From: Pogonophryne albipinna
Taxonomy: Eukaryota; Chordata; Actinopteri; Perciformes; Artedidraconidae
Assembly (NCBI GenBank): GCA_028583405.1
Contig: CM053256.1
Span: 23,285,325-23,349,324 of the forward strand
Direction of reading: 5' to 3'
DNA length: 64,000 bases
A program made the position numbers and the translations under genes. How positions within the stretch are numbered: the first letter of the stretch is position 1; each line of letters starts with the position of its first letter. Under the pieces are notes generated by a model that worked only from the letters and a program-made list of their open reading frames with translations, searched no databases and was not told where the DNA came from. This document shows, piece after piece, positions 57,325-64,000 of this stretch.

Positions 57325-58048
57325 AATGTTCCTCTTGGATGTTCTTCTTGACCCTCAGAGAAGGAGAAAATGTCGTGTCTTTCAGGGATGTCCTTTCCTA
57401 ACAAAAATGACAGGAAACATAAAACATATTATTGCAGAACAAGTGTGTTATTTATGAAAGCGGTGTGTTTGTGTGTTTAGGGGCTGTAGATATAATTATT
57501 TTGTAATTGTAATGTTTTTTTTTATTTCAACAGTGAGCTACAAAGCCAATCAGATTATGAATGAACAGTATGAAGTTAATCAACATTGAAATATATGTTA
57601 TTATCAAAATAATATTTAACTGTTATCAAAACGTAGTGCAACTGTCGAAGCTTGTTCTGTTGTCTCACTGAAAGAATCACTTTTACCAATTTTTTACAGA
57701 CAATATTGAGAGATAAATAGTAGCAGTTCTCACTATGTGTTAAATATCTTTGCCTTCAATACATTAAATTAGAAAGCTGACAAAGTCATAGTGCTAAATA
57801 TCTAAAATGTAACTTTTTGCATAGAAAAAACCCTCAACTTCACTGATGTGTAGGTGATCTAGTATTTAGTATTGTTTAATGGAATACATATCAGTGTATT
57901 AAAGTCAATACTTCATTCATTTAAACCAATATCTTTCTTGATTCTTTGTACAGTATGAAAAAAAGAGTCTTTGTACCTGAGCTGAAGTTCACTGCTGTGA
58001 GGAGTCCAGTTCTGTCTCTCACTCTCTGGTCCAGCCTGTCTGCATCAC
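57325..58048 (-). other. Possible two minus-strand exons
   Basis: 58048-57977 reads DADRLDQRVRDRTGLLTAVN then FSS and donor GTACAA. 57397 downward reads KDIPERHDIFSFSEGQEEHP, in phase, to a TAA at about 57325. Splice consensus is fair; no family is recognised. Confidence 0.28.
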
Positions 58049-58326
58049 CTGTACACCTTAAACAAACAGATATATATGTAAAGTACCATGTGTACAAACA
58101 ATATAACTGATTATCTTCTGTTGAACATGTTGGATTGTGTATTGTCCGAGTCAGGGTCCTTTTTATTTTACTGTAACTTTGGAAGTTGTGTTACCAATGC
58201 TTACTTTTATTTGATACCCATTTGGTAATGCAATTAATAAAAACAACAAGGTTTGGGTTCGTTCTTCAGATGACTGTGACGTTAACGTGTAAACTCAATA
58301 ATGAACTCCAGCTCAACCAGCCATAT

Positions 58327-58875
58327 TCTTTCACACACAGTGACGTCACGAGCTACCCACAATGCAACGCGCGCCATATATATATATAAATACGCCATTT
58401 TCCTGGAGGTGCAAATATCCTGGAGGTGCTAATATAAACAGCTAGCTAACGTAGCCAGGCAGAGCGCACTAGGTTTTTTTTCTGAATTAACGACCGAAGA
58501 AATCGCTGCATGTCTTCGGATTACATCTCTGGACTTGAGGGGTGTGCTCTAGGTCGTTACCAGCGTAAACTAGAGCTGTGTGGGTTGTCGGACTGCCCTT
58601 ACAGACTGCTTGCAGATGTATGGAAAAACGACCCTCGAAAGTGGCCTTCGGTCGATTTTGGCAGCATCTACGTCTATCTTCTGGAAACACCAGGTGAATA
58701 CCCCACTTGTCACAATAATATTATCATAACAATGCATATATGTGGTATTTTAGAGTTGACTAGATATTGATTAAGGCAATAGACTATGATATTCTGCTTG
58801 CACCTCAAGTGAAATGGCGGATACCGGAAGTACGGTGTCGCCCTCGGCCCAATACCCGTATGTGTGTGTGAAAGA
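58327..58875 (+). mobile_element. AT-flanked DNA transposon (ISL2EU-like), 549 bp
   Basis: Ends TCTTTCACACACA and TGTGTGTGAAAGA, duplicate AT at 58325-58326 and 58876-58877. The empty site in copy A (ACAATATGG) proves insertion. A 2-bp AT duplicate and a YqaJ-type companion ORF are features I recall for ISL2EU (unverified). Confidence 0.75.
58510..58693 (+). pseudogene. First exon of the ISL2EU-like companion protein
   Basis: It reads MSSDYISGLEGCALGRYQRK, LELCGLSDCPYRLLADVWKN, DPRKWPSVDFGSIYVYLLET, PGEYPTCHN, with a donor CAG|GTGAAT at 58693. The blocks RYQ.KL..CGL..CPY, DVW..DP..WP and VY.YL.ETPG are those of the N-terminus of abundant fish proteins that carry a YqaJ-type nuclease domain further on. 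That domain is absent here, so this is only a leftover exon in a deletion derivative. Confidence 0.6.
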
Positions 58876-59575
58876 ATTGTAATATCTAAGTAATCATCTT
58901 GAAATATGACATTAATAATTGTAATATACACACATCTTATTGTGAGGTTGATTTCACATACACTACTTCGACGTTAGCTTGTCTACATACTTGAGCAAAG
59001 CCAATTTAAATTAACCTTAGCGATGGATACAGTTCCTACCTACATAATAAAATATCTCTCTAAGTTACAAGGATGACCTTATTTTATCAATCTCAAACAG
59101 AAGCCGTTTGTTCTACAGTATTATCCCACTTAACACTTGTCTATTTCGTTTTAACCTTTATATATACAGTCTATGATTTTAATTTGTAGGCTACGATTAG
59201 CATCGTTAGCACCGATGTAGCTACCACTCGCTTACACACTAAACCAAGACTTAACATTCATTACGTAGCCGATTAAAATCATTAACACATAAATAAGTAC
59301 TCGATTTTCACTTACCGCAAAACCGCATGCATGCACCGTCTGTTTTAACCGCAGAGCGAGTCACAATAGTCCGATATATAAGCATGAAGAACAAACAACC
59401 ACGGCCCGGCTTCAAGTTGTGTTCCCTGGATGAGCTGAGCAGGCAGAGTCCCAGTAGCTTCACGGAGCAGCTAGCAGAGAGACGAGAAGCTAGCAGCAGC
59501 AGCAGTCACTTGACAGAGCCGTCACTCAATGTGACCACGCCCTAATGTTTGCAAAAACTTTAAGACCTAATATAA

Positions 59576-59977
59576 ATAAAAGGGTCGTGTTAGAAAACAA
59601 TTCACTCACAGATCCATAATCATGAAGGTGGAACCTAACTATATTCATAATAATATCAGGGATGCAAACTCATCAGGTATGAAAAAGGTGACAAGGATCC
59701 GAGCCCCCCGACCCCACGGAATATCGGCTTTAAAATGAGGAATAACAGAGGATTTTAGCAGTCAGAACAACTAAAGCAGCAGTGGTAATAATAACAGAAA
59801 CTCCAAAGAGTCACAATGACATCTAATAGAAATATATAAAAGCATTTATTTTAATTGTGTAGCAGTCAGTTTATAATTTTGGCAGCACTGTTGAGCATTT
59901 TGAAAATGTATTTTCATGCCTCTGTGCAAGGCTATGACGCCGGAGGAGGCCGGACCAAAACCGCGGCGCAGCCGTAA
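59576..59977. other. Non-coding stretch
   Basis: No gene seen. The ORFs at 59846-60242 mostly lie in the following MITE. Confidence 0.4.
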
Positions 59978-60790
59978 TGCTGCGTTCAGACCGGACGCGA
60001 TGCGATGTTTGGGTGCGGCGCGATTACATGTAAAGTCAATGCAGAGACGCGGACAGATGCAAATTCGCTCCGACGGCGAGCATGAAGCGGTGGACGCGGC
60101 GCGAATCACGCGATTGAACTGTGCCGCGTCAACTCGAGCGTCAAATTCACGTGACGCGTTCTCGCGGAAGCCATTCAGCGGTGAGGATCTCAGCCTGCCG
60201 TTACTGACGTTCAACCAGAAAACATCAGCCATTAGCAGTTAGCACACAGAGATCACAGCTCCTCATATCTGTTCAGAAACTGTACAGAAGTTAAACAAGT
60301 ACAAACCACAGACTGTCTGTGTCATGGCGAATACAGTCGCTGGTTTATTTATGTCTGTAGGCCGTTGTTATGAGTGTGGAGTGAGCATATACAACGTTAG
60401 CTTAGCCTGGTTGACCCAATCTCCATTCAGAAAACAAGCATTTTAAAAGGTTTTTCGCCTGCCGTCTGTCTGCAGACTTGTCAAGCATTAATTCATGTTT
60501 TTTACTAACCGGTATCAGTATGTTGTCACGTCGGCATCATTTAGAAACGTGTATTACAATTTAATCACGGTAAAATATGTTCATTTTGTTGTAGTTAGCT
60601 CCCGAGCCAGCACGTCTTGTTTGAATGATGCGAGTAAACACAGCTGGCAGCCGCGGTGAAACTCGAGCGATTAGAGCGAAGCGAATATTCGCATCGCGTC
60701 CGGTGTGAACGGACAATTAGACTAGAGTGATACGATAGGAGCGATTAGAGCGAAGCGAATATTCGCATCGCGTCCGGTGTGAACGTAGCA
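59978..60790. mobile_element. Harbinger-type MITE, 813 bp, TAA TSD
   Basis: Ends TGCTGCGTTCAGACCGGACG and CGTCCGGTGTGAACGTAGCA; TAA at 59975-59977 and 60791-60793. The right end is duplicated internally (60663-60712 and 60736-60786). Confidence 0.82.
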
Positions 60791-61118
60791 TAACGCACCG
60801 CAAACGGACCCGGTGGAATCTAGGGGTTAGTCTTTCTATCTTTATAGGTAGTGGTGTAAAGTAACTAAGTTCATAAACTCAAGTACTATACTTCTGTACA
60901 ATTTTGAGATACTTGTACTTTATTTAAGTATTTCAATGTTTTGCTACTTGGTTATTCTACTCCACTACAGTTCAGAGGTAAATGGTGTAGGCCTACTTTT
61001 ACTCCACTACATGTATTTAATACCTTTAGTTACTTTACAGATGTGGATGAATGATGTGAAATATAATCAAGTGTTAAATCAGACTTTAGTTCCACCTGGA
61101 GTAAATTCAGTATACAAA

Positions 61119-61827
61119 GGCCCAATCCCAAACCACTCCCTCGACCCTACCCCTCCGTGACGGAGTGAACTCCGTCTGTAGCCACACTTACAGCTCAATG
61201 AGGCTCCCTCCTGTCAGATGGAGGGAGTAAATACAACAGCAAGCTTTGGGACGGCCTCCCCTCTCTCCGGCAGAAACAGGAAATGCCGTAACTGTTTGTA
61301 ACAACGGTTTCAAATCAGCATCTCTTAGACAAAAAATGTAAATTAATAACTCAAATAAAACTCCAAACATCTTTCATTGTGTTTTGTCTTTTTTGTAAAG
61401 CTCTTTTAGTTTTAAACCTGATGTTAATAAGCTTCTTAGTTTTTCCATCAGTCTGTAAATATACACAACTTTATAATAAAATGCACACATTTACCTTTTT
61501 CTAGACTAAACACAGGTATGATCCTAAGTTAAAAACATATGAGGTTATCATGAGGTTGTTAACATCGCAGTTTATCAGTGGATGTTTGCTGGAACTACTT
61601 GTAAACAGCTTGTTTCCTGGCGGACACACACAGCGTTGAGACCGGTCAGGTAGAGACCGGTCTCAAGTCAGCACCGCTGCAGACTCGCTGTTTGAGGGCT
61701 CGATAGCCCACTCCCCCTCCACACCGCTCCACACTCGTTGGTTTGGAACAGCCCTCAATATGGCGGACCCTCCGCGTGAACGCGCAAACGGAGGGGTAGG
61801 GTGTAGGGGGCGGTATGGGAATGGGCC
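61119..61827. mobile_element. Nested DNA transposon with GGCCCAATCCC ends
   Basis: GGCCCAATCCCAAACCACTC at the left and GGTATGGGAATGGGCC at the right, with CCCTACCCCTCCG / CGGAGGGGTAGGG just inside. TSD not clear. No transposase. Confidence 0.65.
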
Positions 61828-62519
61828 ACAGTCATTCAAACTAGCTGCACCTTTACCAGCTTTGAGAACACTTTAATGATCAATCATTATAAAACATATC
61901 ATATATATTATTCTGAAATGGACCAATCTGCTTAATGAGTACTTTTACATTTGGTACTTTAACTATATTTTGATGATAATACTTTTACTTGAGGAACATT
62001 TTGAATGCAGTACTTTTACTGTAACAGAGTATTCCTACACTCTGGTACTTCTACTTTTACTCAAGTACAAGACCTGAGTACTTCTACTTTTACTCAAGTA
62101 CAAGACCTGAGTACTTTTACTTTTACTGTCGCTACTTTAACTATATTTTGATGATAATACTTTTGTACTTTTATTTGAGGAACATTTTGATTGCAGGATT
62201 GTTCCTACACTCTGGTACTTTTACTCAAGTACAAGATCTGAGTACTTCTACTTTTAATCAAGTACAAGATCTGAGTACTTCTACTTTTACTCAAGTACAA
62301 GATCTGAGTACTTCTACTTTACTTCTAGGTAACACTTAAAGACTTTGTTATGGAACGCAAAGCAGAGTAGGGGGCTAGTACACCCTCCTGAGGGTCCGAT
62401 TGTGGATGTCATGCGAGCAAAACATGGTGAAAACAGTCTGTCAAAATTATAAATCTGGACGGAAATGTTCGGATTTCCAAAGGGAGGTTCTTTGAGTAAA
62501 TTAAAAATCAAGAACCTAA

Positions 62520-62823
62520 AGAATTGAACTATTCATATCTTAGAATGCACTGTAACTTTTATCTTTTAATGTTTATTTTATTAGCTTTTATTTTTAATGA
62601 CTGATTTTAAATGCCATTTTCTTAATGTCTTTCATTTTTTGTTTTTCTTTGAATGTTTCTTTTATTATCTTTTACTGTTTTTAAATGCCTTTGTCTGAAT
62701 GTCTTTCATTTTTGTAAAGCACCTTGAATTGCCTGGTGCTGAAAGGTGCTATATAAATAAACTTGCCTTGCCTTGCCTTGCCTTGCCTTGCCTTGCCTTG
62801 CCTTGCCTTGCCTTGCCTTGCCT
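62520..62823 (+). repeat. LINE 3' tail ending in (CCTTG)n
   Basis: GTAAAGCACCTTGAATTGCC and GGTGCTATATAAATAAACTTG lead directly into about 12 copies of CCTTG (62762-62823). Confidence 0.72.
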
Positions 62824-62938
62824 TACTTTTACTCAAGTACAAGATCTGAGTGCTTCTACTTTTACTCAAGTAAAAGATCTGAGTACTTCTACATTTACTC
62901 TAGTAAATATCTATACTTATGCCACCTCTGTTTATAGC

Positions 62939-64000
62939 CTATGACAAAAACTATTAGAAAACGAAGGCTAAAGCTAACGTTAGCAGATAGTGACAATGTA
63001 TGCTAGTTAGCTAGCTCAACGATTCCTTAAATAATATTGCGACAGAAAAACTTTTCAGTGCACATCACGCTCTGCCGCTCCGATAGGGAGCTCTGCTCTG
63101 AACACCTGAACGGCCCGTTCTAACAGCTGTTCACCAGCGGTCAGTCTGTGCCACAGTGACTCCGGACCACACAGTTAATGTGACTCCGGACCACACAGTT
63201 AATATTAACGAACGCACCCGTAGGTAATGTAGCTGCTGAAGCTAGACCCTCATCGCGGAGCAGCAGAGCCCTATTATACATCCATGAGCAGAGCCGACAG
63301 GCAGGAAGACTCGAGCACACAGCTCGCGCTTCATTATAATATATATTAAAAAAAACACCATGCGTGTCATGATGGCACATAACAGTTTGCGGCCGCAGAT
63401 TACTCCGGGTCCCAGACCCCCCCCCATACCCCAAAAATATTTTTATTGCAGATCTACATGAATCACACAAACGACCTATCTTGGATTCAAAACGGCGAAT
63501 TTCGCCGAAAGGTGACAAGTTTGCCTCCCTGAATATTTATTGCATCCATGGGTAGAAACATGTTTTTTTCTGCTGTAAAGTTGGGCATTTTAACATGGGG
63601 GTCTATGGAAATTGCTCCTTTCTGCAGCCAGTCCCTATCGGCCAATATATGAACTGCAGTGTGTGGCACTTCCGTATTGGCGTCCCGGCTCTTCCCCAGT
63701 TTGCCGCTTGGTTTGTACATGTATTTATTCCCTCACCTACTCTATCATGTCAGTAAAGTGGTGTGGATTACACTATGGAAGTGTTAAAAGTATTCGTTGT
63801 TCTCGCGTCCCAGGAGAGAAGCTTAAAATAAGGAGACTAATGGAGTCTCTGAAAAGGTTCAAATGGGTACTTTAATTAAATAGCGCGGTAATAAAAAAAA
63901 CAGAAGGAGTGAGGAGAGAGCAGCTGCAGCTGTTGTCTCGCAGTCGGCAGTGGAAAGAGAGCGAACAAAGCTCCATCACCTATCTATCTCATCATTTGGC
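62939..64000. other. Non-coding stretch
   Basis: It contains a 24-bp direct duplication (GTGACTCCGGACCACACAGT, then TAAT) at 63157-63205 and a fish-repeat-like segment near 63585 (TTTTAACATGGGGGTCTATG). The ORF 63612-63875 has no known domain. Confidence 0.45.

Larger units (their letters stand above)
58186..59575 (-). repeat. Dispersed repeat, copy B (inverted relative to copy A)
   Basis: Reverse complement of 19386-20270 with moderate divergence. It holds a 549-bp insertion (58327-58875) and about 30 extra bases near 59150-59177, including ATAGACTGTATATATAAA. Similarity stops at about 58186. Confidence 0.78.
60849..62930. mobile_element. hAT-like element, 2.08 kb, with nested insertions
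   Basis: TAGTGGTGTAAAGTAACTAA at the left and TACTTATGCCACCTCTG at the right. The flanks TTTATAGG (60841-60848) and TTTATAGC (62931-62938) match at 7 of 8. The subterminal repeat is 'acttttactcaagtacaagatctgagtacttcta' (62041-62130, 62210-62330, 62825-62905). No transposase; one of the commonest fish repeat families. Confidence 0.78.

Noticed and set aside
55972..59177. A single 3.2-kb transposon bounded by ATAGACTGTATATATAAA in inverted orientation
   Set aside because: The motif does occur at both positions in inverse orientation, but repeat copy B continues past the right one without a break, and no target duplicate was found.

Overview
This is eukaryotic genomic DNA, almost certainly from a teleost fish. 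It is AT-rich and mostly non-coding, with long (CA)n runs, spliced exons and an assembly gap (N) at 39949-40909. It carries a mix of transposable elements typical of fish: DIRS, Gypsy-type LTR elements, L2-like LINEs, Tc1, piggyBac, hAT, Merlin, Harbinger-type and TTAA-flanked MITEs. No ordinary single-copy host gene is recognisable. Family names rest on motif recognition only; no search was run.

Layout. 1-10149: the last exons of a minus-strand host gene, whose terminal exon is split by an LTR retrotransposon (170-9343, duplicated target AGCAC). That element is itself invaded by a DIRS element (171-4758), which entered the first bases of its 5' LTR, and by a long-TIR DNA transposon (5995-7667). 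10150-25300: intergenic sequence with LINE fragments, TTAA-flanked MITEs, a solo LTR, a Merlin-type transposase remnant and repeat copy A (19386-20270). 25300-30202: hAT remnant, a 1.38-kb long-TIR element, a Tc1 remnant, and a second degenerate copy of the same host gene family. 31259-39948: an L2-like LINE interrupted in turn by piggyBac, hAT and hAT insertions, ending in the gap.

40910-45800: quiet sequence, a TA-flanked element, and a 210-bp (AC)n tract. 46208-51469: a third copy of the host gene family, then a minus-strand LTR retrotransposon (46760-50599, duplicated target CCCTC). Its long Ser/Pro-rich ORF is built of several different minisatellites, all with periods divisible by three; the element sits inside a coiled-coil gag remnant of another LTR element. 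51784-53558: hAT and Harbinger-type elements. 55960-59575: a small two-exon ORF and repeat copy B, inverted relative to copy A and carrying an extra 549-bp AT-flanked insertion. 59978-62930: a Harbinger-type MITE and a 2-kb hAT-like element with two further insertions.

How it fits together. The window is mainly a stack of insertions that can be ordered by target-site duplications and by restored reading frames. The strongest results are: (1) a host exon whose frame resumes exactly across a 9.2-kb triple-nested insertion; (2) three minus-strand copies of one unnamed teleost gene family, at least two of them disrupted by transposons; (3) a retrotransposon ORF assembled from codon-phased minisatellites; (4) an insertion proven by an empty-site paralogue 38 kb away.
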